Positions 6,504-15,731 of a stretch of DNA of 38,044 nucleotides are shown here, piece by piece. The stretch is from NCBI GenBank assembly GCA_013298805.1, contig JAAFIU010000013.1, positions 1 to 38,044 on the forward strand, in the 5' to 3' direction. This DNA is from Cytophagales bacterium. GTDB taxonomy: Bacteria > Bacteroidota > Bacteroidia > Cytophagales > Spirosomataceae. The stretch's first letter is position 1; each line of letters opens with the position of its first letter. Position numbers and translations under genes: made by a program. The notes under the pieces were generated by a model. The model had not been told where the DNA came from. It did not search any database and worked only from the letters and a program-made list of their open reading frames with translations.

Positions 6504-7376
6504 TTATAAGAGTTGTTGCTGTATAGCTTTAACAAAATCTACGGAAACTCCTGCGATACTTGCTATTTTATTAGCTTCAAAGTCTGTTTGTTGCAAAAGG
6601 CTTTTAACAAACAATTCTTTCTCTTGTTTTTTGGCTTCTGCAATTTTTCTACTCTCAGCTTTCACAGATTCAGCATTACGAGCAATTAAAATTTCTAATG
6701 AAGCCTTTTCATCAGGTGTCATTTTACGACTGTCTAATTCGTCAATAGCCACTTTAAGCCAATCCTCATCCCAAAACTTAGGAAATTGTATTGGATTGGT
6801 GAATGTATGAGTATGAATCGTTTTCATCGTATAAATCAGTTTTTGTAAATTTGTTTGACACTCTACTTCTTGCAAGTTAAATTTATCCAATTCCACCGTG
6901 ATAAAAGTCATTTGTTCGTCAAAAAGCTCACCTTCTTCATTCCTCAAATTAGCAACTGTATGAAATTGAGGATATGGTAAAATATCGTTAGCTAAAATTG
7001 CAACACAATATATTTTTGTCAACGTGCCATAATCAAATTTGCCACGCTTTACCATTGCATTAAATTTGTGTAGGGCATAAAACTTCATACGTTGCACAAA
7101 ATAAGGAGCATCACCATACTGCATTTCCACAATAAATTGATTGTCATTTTCATCAGTACAAGCTAAATCAAAAATACCACTCCTGCCATCTTGCGTAATA
7201 CCTTCAAAAGTATTTTTATCAAATTTCACATCCTTTATAGCAACTTCTGACTTGATAAGAGCCTGTAATGCCTTGCGCAAGAAAAGTGTATTTGTTTCAT
7301 TACCAAAAGTAGCCTTGAATCCATAATCAGAGATTATCGGAATAAATATTTGGTCGTCTGTATAAAGTGCTTCCAT
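6504..7376 (-). CDS. Rpn-family PD-(D/E)XK nuclease / transposase-like protein
   Basis: A 290-residue protein of the Rpn (recombination-promoting nuclease, PD-(D/E)XK transposase-like) family. The N-terminus IPIISDYGFKATFGN matches the usual start of these proteins. D70 (GIFDLACTD) and E84-x-Q86 (QFIVEMQYG) form the D...ExQ active site typical of the group, here intact. A conserved RMKFYALHKF-type helix follows. The C-terminal 70 residues are charged and helical (AESVKAESRKIAEAKKQEKE). Related E. coli proteins promote RecA-independent recombination and nick or cut DNA; host functions vary. On the minus strand it is transcribed with the 48-residue ORF. TACATTTG (7381-7388 complement) lies only 4 bp before the ATG, so a nearly leaderless transcript is possible. 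Confidence 0.85.
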   Translation of the reverse strand: MEALYTDDQIFIPIISDYGFKATFGNETNTLFLRKALQALIKSEVAIKDVKFDKNTFEGITQDGRSGIFDLACTDENDNQFIVEMQYGDAPYFVQRMKFYALHKFNAMVKRGKFDYGTLTKIYCVAILANDILPYPQFHTVANLRNEEGELFDEQMTFITVELDKFNLQEVECQTNLQKLIYTMKTIHTHTFTNPIQFPKFWDEDWLKVAIDELDSRKMTPDEKASLEILIARNAESVKAESRKIAEAKKQEKELFVKSLLQQTDFEANKIASIAGVSVDFVKAIQQQLL

Positions 7377-7478
7377 GAAGCAAATGTAATAAAATTTCCT
7401 ACCGTGTTAATATTTTTGGCTCACAAAGGCAAGAAAAGGTCACTCGTAAATAGTTATTATATGCTTACGTACTACTTA

Positions 7479-7901
7479 TTATCGAGATACACGAACAATA
7501 CTATCCAATATTCCATAGCTAAAGCGAGCTTTAAACTCTATCACTTCATAATTTTTAGAATTGTGAGGAGTAGCATAAAAGAAAATATCTTTATGCACGT
7601 CTTCCACTTTTTCCCAACCTATTTCTTTTTTTCTTCTATCCCTATTAAGTTCATTTGATAACTCAAATACTGACTTCTTCTTTTTAGGTGTTTGTTTGGG
7701 TAGAGGTTGTATTTCATGCTCAGGTATTTGTTCCCAGACCCAATGATACTGTTCAAGAAAATTATCATCGGTAATTCGGTATTCAGATAAAGTATTATCT
7801 AAATCTTTTGTTTGAAAGTCTTTACCCTCTAATGATTCACGTTCCTTTTCAGTTATAGGCAACTTATCAAGATTAATTTTAATGTAGTCGAACATTCCCA
7901 T
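7479..7901 (-). CDS. Conserved hypothetical protein with MGMFDYI N-terminus
   Basis: A 140-residue cytoplasmic protein beginning MGMFDYIKINLDKLP, a start shared by a group of small uncharacterised proteins on accessory elements (recalled, not searched). Residues about 80-102 are very basic (PKQTPKKKKSVFE, NRDRRKKE), splitting an acidic N-terminal half from a C-terminal segment rich in aromatic residues (DIFFYATPHNSKNYEVIEFKARF). No signal peptide, membrane helix or catalytic motif is evident. It is codirectional with the Rpn gene about 100 bp downstream, but the gap holds a candidate promoter, so they may be separate units. Function unknown. Confidence 0.6.
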   Translation of the reverse strand: MGMFDYIKINLDKLPITEKERESLEGKDFQTKDLDNTLSEYRITDDNFLEQYHWVWEQIPEHEIQPLPKQTPKKKKSVFELSNELNRDRRKKEIGWEKVEDVHKDIFFYATPHNSKNYEVIEFKARFSYGILDSIVRVSR

Positions 7902-8052
7902 TTTATGTAGTTGGTTGGTTATTATAAAGCTAAACCTTTCTATTGAATTTTCATCATTTTTGTTACCATTTTGTCACTTTCTATTTCACTAAGACTTAAA
8001 TATCTATGAGCCAACACGTTATGTAGTTCGCTCGAGACCTCACCAATAATTT

Positions 8053-8080
8053 AAAGCTCCTAATTTTAGGGGCTTTTTTT
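8053..8080 (+). terminator. Intrinsic terminator with no assigned gene
   Basis: AAAGCTCCTAA (8053-8063) pairs with TTAGGGGCTTT (8066-8076, one U-G pair), followed by a T run to 8080. No plus-strand gene precedes it: 7902-8052 is non-coding apart from the leader of the minus-strand gene. It may end a lost gene or an unrecognised small RNA. Confidence 0.6.
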
Positions 8081-8121
8081 ATGACTGAATTTCTGTGTTA
8101 AAATCTTTTACAATATCCTTA

Positions 8122-8379
8122 TTACTCCAATCGTGGCAATACCCCCCCAATCAAACGGTTGAATATCAAATAGATTAGAATAGATTTCCAATCATTCATT
8201 TTTGTTTTACTAAATCCGAATAACAAAGTACCCTTGAGTTTTGAAACACCATCGACAATGCAACACTCTATTCTCTTATTTTTCTTGGTGATTTCTTCAT
8301 AAGCTGCCCATTTGGGAAATATCATAGGAGTTGCTTTCGATGAAAAACAAACTTGCCCATTCAAGGCGTAAGCGTACAA
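8122..8379 (-). pseudogene. Unidentified coding remnant, possibly transposase-derived
   Basis: An 85-codon open stretch whose upstream neighbour codon on the minus strand is a stop and which has only a TTG start, so it is probably the tail of a larger gene. The C-terminal portion (LLFGFSKTKMNDWKSILIYL) loosely resembles the last helix of some transposases, but the family cannot be named. It lies next to a frameshifted TonB-receptor remnant in a stretch without intact genes. Confidence 0.25.
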
Positions 8380-8536
8380 TTAACGGGATTTAACAAGGTC
8401 TAATTTCCTCCCATCGGTTTCAAAACTCAAGTTCTTACGGCTATTGTAAAAGATGACCAAAATACATTCGTCAAAGTATTATTGAGTTACAAATCGGCAA
8501 AACTTATAGAAATAATTTTGCCTTCTCAACGCCCAC

Positions 8537-9095
8537 ACGACCAATCATCAATTCACAGGAAGTTTTACGGATAGTTCCCTGGTTTATTTATCGAATTATC
8601 CAGACTCTTATAATGCTGAAAAAGGAAATTTAGCAACGGCTGGTTGGGTAGATTTTCGGACTCGCAATAGTATTGACCACTCTTTTATAAAATTTAGAAG
8701 GCGGACAATATGATACTTATAGAACCGTTGCTCCTCGACTTGATTTATTGGGCAAAAAAGGAAAAGCAAAAAAACAATCCGCTTCTATTACTACGGAATA
8801 TTTATACACAAATTCTTCTTTTGACAATCCCCAGAATTTTAAACGATTAAATGTAGTTGGAAAATTTCAAGGACATATTACTCCTAATACTAATCTTACC
8901 TTGACAGGTTCAACTTTTTGGAGTAAATGGAATCAAAAATCATTACAGTTTCGGTATATTTATTCAAAATTTATTTAATGTCAAATGGAAAGAAACCCAA
9001 TTTAATACTGAAAGTAGATTAAAAAACAAAATTCTTCCTGTTGAAGAAATTCACTTCATCCAGAAACACCTTCTTGGGGCGTTTAAGCTTTAGTA
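8537..9095 (+). pseudogene. Frameshifted remnant of a TonB-dependent outer-membrane receptor
   Basis: The reading frame changes at least twice. From 8537 one frame reads FTGSFTDSSLVYLSNYPDSY, then EKGNLATAGWVDFRT. Near 8690 it shifts to LEGGQYDTYRTVAPRLDLLG and continues through ITTEYLYTNSSFDNPQNFKR and NLTLTGSTFWSKWN to about 8940. A third frame carries FNVKWKETQFNTESRLKNK to about 9060. This order (plug end, then first barrel strands) is typical of Bacteroidota TonB-dependent receptors, which normally exceed 700 residues. The signal peptide, most of the barrel and the C-terminal strand are missing. Sequence between 8380 and 8536 may include further receptor fragments (e.g. IGKTYRNNFAF around 8490). 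Confidence 0.6.
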
Positions 9096-9576
9096 TGTCA
9101 TTCTAAAACAAAAAACCTTTTTAAAACGTTTTTAAATGGATTTTTTGTTTCTTGAGAGCAAAATTTGCAAAACCAACCTTCTTTTAAACATTTTTCCACT
9201 ACAAATACTTTAAACATTGAACCTAAATAACTTTTAGTTTTGAGAAGAATATTGAATCATTTTGAATCTGATATTTCAATATTTGAAGCCCCAGTGGAAC
9301 TGCATAGCAGAGCTACGTTGAGTAAATATTTGGATTATCAAATTTAAAATGAACTGATTTATGCCGAAAGAGAAAGTTTAAATAGGTTCATTATGTAAAA
9401 ATGTTAATTGCATGAGTTCATTTTGTATTTTTGTGATAAATATCATTTCAAAAGCTCATTCTTAATATTATCCAATTGTTTCTACGTAAAATAAAAACAT
9501 TCCAATATCCTAAATTAGAAAAAATCTAAATAGTTCCATTAGTGAATAAAACTTCTAAAATTGAACAATATTTTAA
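9096..9576. other. AT-rich stretch without an intact gene
   Basis: No ORF or RNA gene can be supported. One coding-like trace is broken by stops: FEAPVELHSRATLSKYLDYQ followed after a stop by NELIYAERESLNRF (about 9270-9390). An imperfect A/T palindrome lies at 9105-9145. The segment joins the decaying region to the act promoter. Confidence 0.5.
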
Positions 9577-9607
9577 TTGGTTAGTAAATATTCCAATTGT
9601 ACTTTTG
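9577..9607 (+). promoter_or_regulatory. Promoter of the act-cox operon
   Basis: TTG (9577-9579), 20 bp spacer, then TACTTTTG (9600-9607), matching the Bacteroidota TTTG-N19/20-TAnnTTTG consensus. Transcription would start near 9613, leaving a leader of about 110-140 nt. It is the only good promoter seen before actA. Confidence 0.65.
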
Positions 9608-9751
9608 TAACCCGAAAAAGGGTGAAATTTGAGTTTTTTAAGGAAAAAAATCTTGTCTTGCTCTTAAAAGAAAAATAAGTTTCCATAAAATATTGAATTT
9701 AATTAGCGTAATTTTATATAAATGTTCTGTAATAAAACGATTATGATAACC

Positions 9752-10957
9752 ATGAAACGCTTGAAAGTTGTTGCTTTAATGGCAGTTTTAGGCTTCTTCG
9801 CCTCAGTCGTTAGTGTGAAGGCTCAAGATCCTGCTGAAGGTGAACAAATTTTCAAAAACAATTGTACGTCTTGCCATGCCGCAACTGATGAAGTTGTGAT
9901 AGGCCCAGGTTTAAAAGGTATTAGTCAAAGAAGACCAATTGACTGGCTTGTAAAATGGGTACATAACCCACAAGCTGTTATTGCTTCTGGCGACAAATAC
10001 GCTGTTGATTTGTTCAACAAGTACAACAAAACACAAATGACGGCTTTCCCGAACCTTTCGGAAGGTCAAATCAAAAGTGTTGTTGCTTATATTGATGCAC
10101 AAGCTGCCGCACCAGTACCTACTGCTGGTGCAGTTACTGCCGCTGGTGCTGCCCCTGCTGAAGGTTCTGCAAATGGTGGAATGATGCAATACATTATGAT
10201 TGCCTTGTTATTGATTATGGTCTTGGTATTAGTTGCCTTATTATCAATCGTTTCAAGTCTTTCTAAATTAGCAAGTGTTTCTCCTGACTCACCAGAAGCT
10301 CAAAATGTACCATTGTTAAAAAGACTTGCTGAAAACGGCAAGAAATTAGCAGCAAATAGTGCATTTAAGACAGGTGCTGCTCTGTTAATTACTTTATTGA
10401 TTGGAAAAGCTACGATTGATGCAGCTTATGGTGTAGGTATTCACCAAGGATATGCGCCTGAGCAACCAATTCAATTCTCTCACAAACTTCACGCTGGTCA
10501 GTACCAAATCAATTGTAACTATTGCCACACAGGCGTTTACAAAGGCAAAGGGGCAAATATTCCATCTGCGAATATCTGTATGAACTGTCACAACGCAATT
10601 AAACGTGAATCTCCTGAAATCCAGAAGATTTATCGTTCACTTGAAAAAGATGAGCCAATTCAGTGGGTACGTGTTCACAATCTTCCTGATTTAGCATATT
10701 TCAACCACTCTCAACACACAAACGTTGGTGGCTTAGAATGTACAAACTGTCATGGGGAAATTGCTAAAATGGAAGTTGTTCAACAACGTTCTACTTTAAC
10801 GATGGGATGGTGTATCGACTGTCACAGAAAAACTGATGTGAATACTAAGGGTAATGCTTACTATGACAAATTAGTAGAGTTACACAGTAAAGACCATAAA
10901 GAGCCTTTGAAAGTACAAAACATTGGAGGTTTAGAGTGTTCAAAATGTCACTATTAA
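9752..10957 (+). CDS. actA: ACIII subunit ActA, hexahaem cytochrome c
   Basis: The multihaem electron-carrying subunit of alternative complex III (quinol:cytochrome c oxidoreductase). With the ATG at 9752 it has 401 residues: a signal peptide (MKRLKVVALMAVLGFF...VKAQ), a monohaem domain with CTSCH at 38-42, an Ala/Pro linker, membrane helix 1 (about 144-168), helix 2 (about 210-228), then a C-terminal domain with five CxxCH motifs at C255, C276, C330, C354 and C396. Both haem domains therefore face the periplasm. The classic description of ActA is pentahaem; here an extra N-terminal cytochrome domain is fused on. ATG 9722 is also in frame but would add ten residues before the signal peptide. 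First gene of the operon. Confidence 0.9.
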   Translation: MKRLKVVALMAVLGFFASVVSVKAQDPAEGEQIFKNNCTSCHAATDEVVIGPGLKGISQRRPIDWLVKWVHNPQAVIASGDKYAVDLFNKYNKTQMTAFPNLSEGQIKSVVAYIDAQAAAPVPTAGAVTAAGAAPAEGSANGGMMQYIMIALLLIMVLVLVALLSIVSSLSKLASVSPDSPEAQNVPLLKRLAENGKKLAANSAFKTGAALLITLLIGKATIDAAYGVGIHQGYAPEQPIQFSHKLHAGQYQINCNYCHTGVYKGKGANIPSANICMNCHNAIKRESPEIQKIYRSLEKDEPIQWVRVHNLPDLAYFNHSQHTNVGGLECTNCHGEIAKMEVVQQRSTLTMGWCIDCHRKTDVNTKGNAYYDKLVELHSKDHKEPLKVQNIGGLECSKCHY

Positions 10958-11099
10958 GAAATTGGTAAATTAGTGATTGGTGATTGGTGATTAGTAAATG
11001 ACCTACCCAAAAGCAAAACGTTAATCAAGACATTAAAAAAAAGCCAATTGCTGAAAGCCAAAAGCCAGAAGCTAAAAAAGCTAATCACATATTACAAAT

Positions 11100-14000
11100 A
11101 TGGAAAATAATACAAAACGGTATTGGAGAGGGATTGAGGAGTTAACAAACAATGCAGAGTTTGTAAAATATGCACATCGTGAATTTGGCGATGCTCCAAC
11201 AGCAAATGAAAAAGGAGAAGCGTTAATTGACGGAACAAACACAGTTCGTCGTGATTTCTTGAAGGTTTTAGGTTTTGGAGTTTCTGCCGTAGCATTAGCA
11301 GCTTGCGAAGCACCTGTTAAAAAGGCAATTCCATACTTAAACAAACCAGAAGACGTTGAGCCTACTATTGCTAACTGGTACGCTTCTACTTTTGTTGATG
11401 GTGGCGACTACGCTTCAGTCTTGGTAAAAACTCGTGAAGGTCGTCCAATCAAGATTGAAGGAAATAAAGCTTCTTCTGTAAGCAAAGGTGCCTTATCAGC
11501 AAGAGTGCAAGCTTCAGTATTGAGTCTTTACGATAACGAAAAATTGAAAGGTGCTTTAATCAGCGGAAAAGCGTCTGATTGGGCAACGGCAGACAAAGAG
11601 ATTATCGCTGAGTTGGGCAAAGTAGCCGCTCGTGGTGGACAAATCAGAATCGTATCAAACACAATTCTTTCGCCAACTACAAAAAAAGTAATAGGTGAAT
11701 TTATTGCTAAATACCCAACTGCTAAATTAGTAACTTACGATGCAAACTCTGTATCTGGTTTAGTTCAGGCAAATGGAGGAATTTTACCAAGCTTTGATTT
11801 TAGTAAAGCAAAAACTATCGTTTCAATCGGTGCTGATTTCTTAGGTACTTGGATTGCTCCTTCTGAATTTGCTGGTCAATGGGCAAAAACTCGTAGAGTA
11901 AGTTCAGCAGAAGGTGGAAATAAAGAAATGTCACGTCATTATCAGTTTGAGACAATTATGTCAAATACTGGTGCAAATGCTGACTACCGTTCAACCTATA
12001 AACCATCTCAAGAAGGTTTAGTTGTAGCTGCTCTTTATAATGCAATCGCATCTAAAGTAGGTGGTGCAAATATTGGTGGTGCTGCTGTTAAAGTTGACCA
12101 CTTAGATAAAGCCGCAGCTGATTTAGTTGCTACAAAGGGTGCATCTTTAGTGGTTTCTGGTTCAAACGACCCCGCAGTTCAAACAGTAGTTGTTGCTATT
12201 AACGCTCTATTAGGAGCTTATGGAACAACAATTGATGCAGGAAACCCAGTTAATTATCGTCAAGGTTCTGACGCTGAAATGACTGCGTTTATCAACGAAG
12301 CTAAAGCAGGACAAATTGGAGCAGTTGTATTCTATAATGCAAATCCAGTTTATAACCACCCACGTGGAGCTGAATTAGCGGAAGCCTTACCTAAAATTGG
12401 ATTGACTATTTCAACAAATGACCGTACTGATGAAACAGGGTCACTTTGTAAATATAGCACTCCAGATTCTCACTACTTAGAATCATGGAATGATGCAGAA
12501 CCTAAAAGAGGTCACTTCTCCTTCACTCAACCAACAATCTCAACAATCTTCAAGACTCGTCAAGCACAATCAAGTTTCTTAACTTGGGCAGGTTTGAATG
12601 GAGATTATGCTACATACCTTGAAAATGCGTGGACTTCTGTTTTAGGAGGAAAAGTTGCTTGGTCAAAAACATTGCATGACGGTGTTTATGAACCTGGTGC
12701 TGGAGCATCTTTTAACGTTCCACAAACAGGTTTAGCAGACAGTGTTGCTTCTATTTCTAAGAATTATAAAGCTAATTCTGATAAAATGGAGTTAGCAATC
12801 TATGAGAAAGTAACAATGGGGACAGGCTCACAAGCAAATAATCCTTGGTTGCAAGAATGTCCAGAACCAGTTTCAAAAGCGTGTTGGGGCAACTATGCAA
12901 TGGTTTCTTTAGCAACTGCAAAGAAATTAGGATTAGACCAAGAAATTGAATTAGATACACACGAAGTTGAGGTTTCTGTAAATGGTAAATCAGTTAAATT
13001 ACCATTCATTGTTCAGCCAGGTCAAGCAAATGATACCGTAGCAATTGCAATTGGATACGGACGTACAAAAGCAGGGAAATCTGCAAATGAAGTTGGAGCG
13101 AATATTTATCCATTTGCATCAGTTATCAACGGAAACATTGCCTTCTCAAATACAGGTGATGTACAAGTAAAAGCAACTGGCAAATCGGCTCAAATTGCTC
13201 GTACTCAAACACACAATACTGTAATGGCTCGTGAAGCAGTCGTTCAAGAAACAGTATTGAGTGCATATAAGAAAAATGTAGAAGCAGGTCGTTTCAAACC
13301 AACAGTCTCTACGGCTGAGGGCAAGAAAACTGCAACTGATATTTCACTATGGAATGGTCATAAATATAATAACCACGCATGGGGAATGGTCATTGACTTG
13401 AACACTTGTACTGGCTGTTCTGCTTGTGTAGTTTCGTGTAATGCAGAAAACAATATAGCAGTAGTTGGTCGTCAAGAAGTTATTAACCGTCGTGAAATGC
13501 ACTGGATGCGTATTGACCGTTATTATTCTTCTGATGCAGATGTTGAAGATGTAAAAGGATTAGAGTATGCTTCTGAAAATCCAGAAGTGGTGTTCCAACC
13601 AATGCTTTGTCAACACTGTAATAACGCTCCTTGCGAAACAGTATGCCCAGTATTAGCAACGACTCACTCTACTGAAGGTCTAAACCAAATGACTTACAAC
13701 CGTTGTATTGGTACTCGTTATTGTGCTAACAACTGTCCATATAAAGTTCGTCGTTTCAACTGGTTCCGTTATTATCAAACAGATGAATATGATTTCCAAT
13801 TCAACAACGATTTAGGTCGTATGGTGATTAACCCAGACGTTACAGTTCGTTCTCGTGGGGTTATGGAAAAATGTTCAATGTGCGTTCAACGTATCCAAGC
13901 TGGTAAATTAGAAGCTAAGAAGGAAAAGAGAAGACCAAAAGACGGAGAAATTCAAGTAGCTTGTGCTCAATCTTGTCCTACAAATGCTATCACTTTTGGA

Positions 14001-14183
14001 GATATGAACGATGAAACATCGGAAATCTCTAAATTATTAGAGGTAGAACACAAAGGACGTGCTTTTGGGGTAATTGAAGAAATAAACGTTAAGCCAAACA
14101 TTTCATACTTAGTAAAAATCCGTAACAAGGAGGAGAAAGTAAAGAAAGAAGAAGCAGCGGTTGAACATAAAGAACACGCATAG
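11100..14183 (+). CDS. actB: ACIII subunit ActB, Tat-exported molybdopterin-like iron-sulfur protein
   Basis: The 1027-residue peripheral iron-sulfur subunit of alternative complex III. The N-terminus has about 49 residues before a twin-arginine motif (RRDFLK, 50-55), a hydrophobic stretch and C69 (ALAAC, lipobox-like). This is the extended Tat signal known for this family. Residues about 90-730 resemble the molybdopterin oxidoreductase fold, but ActB proteins characterised so far lack the cofactor. The C-terminal ferredoxin part holds four cysteine groups: CTGCSACVVSC (about 769), CQHCNNAPCETVC (about 837), CIGTRYCANNC (about 869) and CSMC (about 925) with CAQSC (about 955). They would bind three [4Fe-4S] and one [3Fe-4S] cluster and pass electrons from the quinol site to the ActA haems. 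Confidence 0.93.
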   Translation: MENNTKRYWRGIEELTNNAEFVKYAHREFGDAPTANEKGEALIDGTNTVRRDFLKVLGFGVSAVALAACEAPVKKAIPYLNKPEDVEPTIANWYASTFVDGGDYASVLVKTREGRPIKIEGNKASSVSKGALSARVQASVLSLYDNEKLKGALISGKASDWATADKEIIAELGKVAARGGQIRIVSNTILSPTTKKVIGEFIAKYPTAKLVTYDANSVSGLVQANGGILPSFDFSKAKTIVSIGADFLGTWIAPSEFAGQWAKTRRVSSAEGGNKEMSRHYQFETIMSNTGANADYRSTYKPSQEGLVVAALYNAIASKVGGANIGGAAVKVDHLDKAAADLVATKGASLVVSGSNDPAVQTVVVAINALLGAYGTTIDAGNPVNYRQGSDAEMTAFINEAKAGQIGAVVFYNANPVYNHPRGAELAEALPKIGLTISTNDRTDETGSLCKYSTPDSHYLESWNDAEPKRGHFSFTQPTISTIFKTRQAQSSFLTWAGLNGDYATYLENAWTSVLGGKVAWSKTLHDGVYEPGAGASFNVPQTGLADSVASISKNYKANSDKMELAIYEKVTMGTGSQANNPWLQECPEPVSKACWGNYAMVSLATAKKLGLDQEIELDTHEVEVSVNGKSVKLPFIVQPGQANDTVAIAIGYGRTKAGKSANEVGANIYPFASVINGNIAFSNTGDVQVKATGKSAQIARTQTHNTVMAREAVVQETVLSAYKKNVEAGRFKPTVSTAEGKKTATDISLWNGHKYNNHAWGMVIDLNTCTGCSACVVSCNAENNIAVVGRQEVINRREMHWMRIDRYYSSDADVEDVKGLEYASENPEVVFQPMLCQHCNNAPCETVCPVLATTHSTEGLNQMTYNRCIGTRYCANNCPYKVRRFNWFRYYQTDEYDFQFNNDLGRMVINPDVTVRSRGVMEKCSMCVQRIQAGKLEAKKEKRRPKDGEIQVACAQSCPTNAITFGDMNDETSEISKLLEVEHKGRAFGVIEEINVKPNISYLVKIRNKEEKVKKEEAAVEHKEHA

Positions 14184-14226
14184 ATTGTAAATAATTTTTG
14201 ATTCTAAATTTTTAATTAAAAAATAT

Positions 14227-15636
14227 ATGTCGCACGTAGTATCACCCATAAGAGAAACCCTTGTTTCAGGCGGTAAATCTTATCATGACGTTACAAATGA
14301 TATTTGTAAGCAAGTAGAAGGCGAACCTACCAAAGAGTGGAAAATCGCTTTTGGTGTATCTTGCTTAGTATTCGCTTACGGTGCTTATTGTTTAGGCTAC
14401 ACTTGGTGGCAGGGCATTGGAGTATGGGGTTTAAATAAAACCGTAGGTTGGGCATGGGACATCACCAACTTCGTATGGTGGGTAGGTATCGGTCATGCTG
14501 GTACACTTATTTCAGCCGTATTATTATTATTCCGCCAAAAATGGAGAACCTCAATTAACCGTTCTGCTGAAGCAATGACAATCTTTGCGGTACTTTGTGC
14601 AGCATCATTTATCTTAGCTCACATGGGCCGTCCTTGGTTATTTCACTGGGCATTACCATTACCAAACACTTTTGGTTCGTTATGGGTGAACTTTAACTCT
14701 CCATTAGTATGGGACGTTTTTGCAATCTCAACATACCTTTCAGTATCATTAGTATTCTGGTACTTAGGGCTTGTTCCAGACTTAGCAACAATCCGTGATA
14801 GAGCTCAAACAAAAGCTGCTAAATTTTGGTATGGAGCATTCAGTTTGGGCTGGAACGGTTCTGCTAAAACGTGGGCTCGTTATGAATATGTTTCTTTGAT
14901 TTTAGCTGGTATTTCAACACCACTGGTACTTTCTGTTCACACAATTGTATCTATGGACTTTGCAACATCTGTTATACCTGGATGGCACACTACAATTTTC
15001 CCTCCATACTTCGTAGCAGGAGCGATTTTCTCAGGATTTGCAATGGTACAAAGTCTTTTATTAATTACCCGTGTTGTATTCAAATTAGAAGACTATATTA
15101 CAATTGAACATATTGAAATGATGAACATCATCATCACAGTAACTGGTTCAATTGTAGGTATTGCCTACTTAACAGAGTTCTTTATCGCTTGGTATTCAGG
15201 AGTTGAATATGAATCATATTGTTTCATTAACCGTGCAACAGGTCCTTATTGGTGGGCATACTGGATGATGATGACTTGTAATGTGGTATCTCCTCAATTA
15301 TTCTGGTTCAAGAAAATCCGTACAAGTATTTTAGTGTCATTTATTTTGTCTGTGATTGTAAATGTAGGGATGTGGTTCGAACGTTTCGTAATTATTGTAT
15401 CTTCACTACACCGTGATTACCTTCCGTCTTCATGGGCAATGTTTACACCAACAATGTACGATATTGGTGATTATATCTTCTCTTTTGGATTATTCTTTAC
15501 ATTATTCTTTTTGTTTGCCAAATTCTTACCTGTAATCAATATGTTTGAGGTAAAATCAGTAATGAGAGGAGTGTCAACAAACTTCCCTGCAAAGAAGAAA
15601 TCATCAGGAGATAAATCAAAAGAAACAGTTCATTAA
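14227..15636 (+). CDS. actC: ACIII subunit ActC, NrfD-like integral membrane protein
   Basis: A 469-residue NrfD/PsrC-family protein with about ten membrane helices and a short cytoplasmic N-terminus (SHVVSPIRETLVSGGKSYHD). Within alternative complex III this subunit binds quinol near the periplasmic face and docks to ActB. Visible helix blocks include FVWWVGIGHAGTLISAVLLL and the aromatic helix TGPYWWAYWMMMTCNVVSPQ. Helices are rich in Trp, His and Arg, as expected for NrfD proteins. It starts 43 bp after actB and precedes actD. ActF at 17063 is its paralogue; the two NrfD copies per complex are characteristic. Confidence 0.92.
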   Translation: MSHVVSPIRETLVSGGKSYHDVTNDICKQVEGEPTKEWKIAFGVSCLVFAYGAYCLGYTWWQGIGVWGLNKTVGWAWDITNFVWWVGIGHAGTLISAVLLLFRQKWRTSINRSAEAMTIFAVLCAASFILAHMGRPWLFHWALPLPNTFGSLWVNFNSPLVWDVFAISTYLSVSLVFWYLGLVPDLATIRDRAQTKAAKFWYGAFSLGWNGSAKTWARYEYVSLILAGISTPLVLSVHTIVSMDFATSVIPGWHTTIFPPYFVAGAIFSGFAMVQSLLLITRVVFKLEDYITIEHIEMMNIIITVTGSIVGIAYLTEFFIAWYSGVEYESYCFINRATGPYWWAYWMMMTCNVVSPQLFWFKKIRTSILVSFILSVIVNVGMWFERFVIIVSSLHRDYLPSSWAMFTPTMYDIGDYIFSFGLFFTLFFLFAKFLPVINMFEVKSVMRGVSTNFPAKKKSSGDKSKETVH

Positions 15637-15731
15637 TAATCTGTTATAGCTATAAGCTATAAGCAAAATGAGTTTAATAAAAAGCTTAAAGCCTACTGCA
15701 TAGCGCTTAAAGCTAAAAAGCTAACAAAACA

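Noticed and set aside
6463-6810. Plus-strand ORF opposite the Rpn gene
   Set aside because: It is fully antisense to a well-supported nuclease gene and its product has no recognisable features.
8005-8052. tRNA fragment or attachment site at GTTCGCTCGAGACC
   Set aside because: No matching T-arm stem or acceptor could be folded on either strand.
9105-9145. Terminator after the TonB remnant
   Set aside because: The A/T palindrome has several mismatches and no GC stem; it is probably composition.
10970-11006. Tandem repeat or VNTR (GATTGGT units) after actA
   Set aside because: Units are few and imperfect; it is better described as part of the self-complementary spacer pattern.
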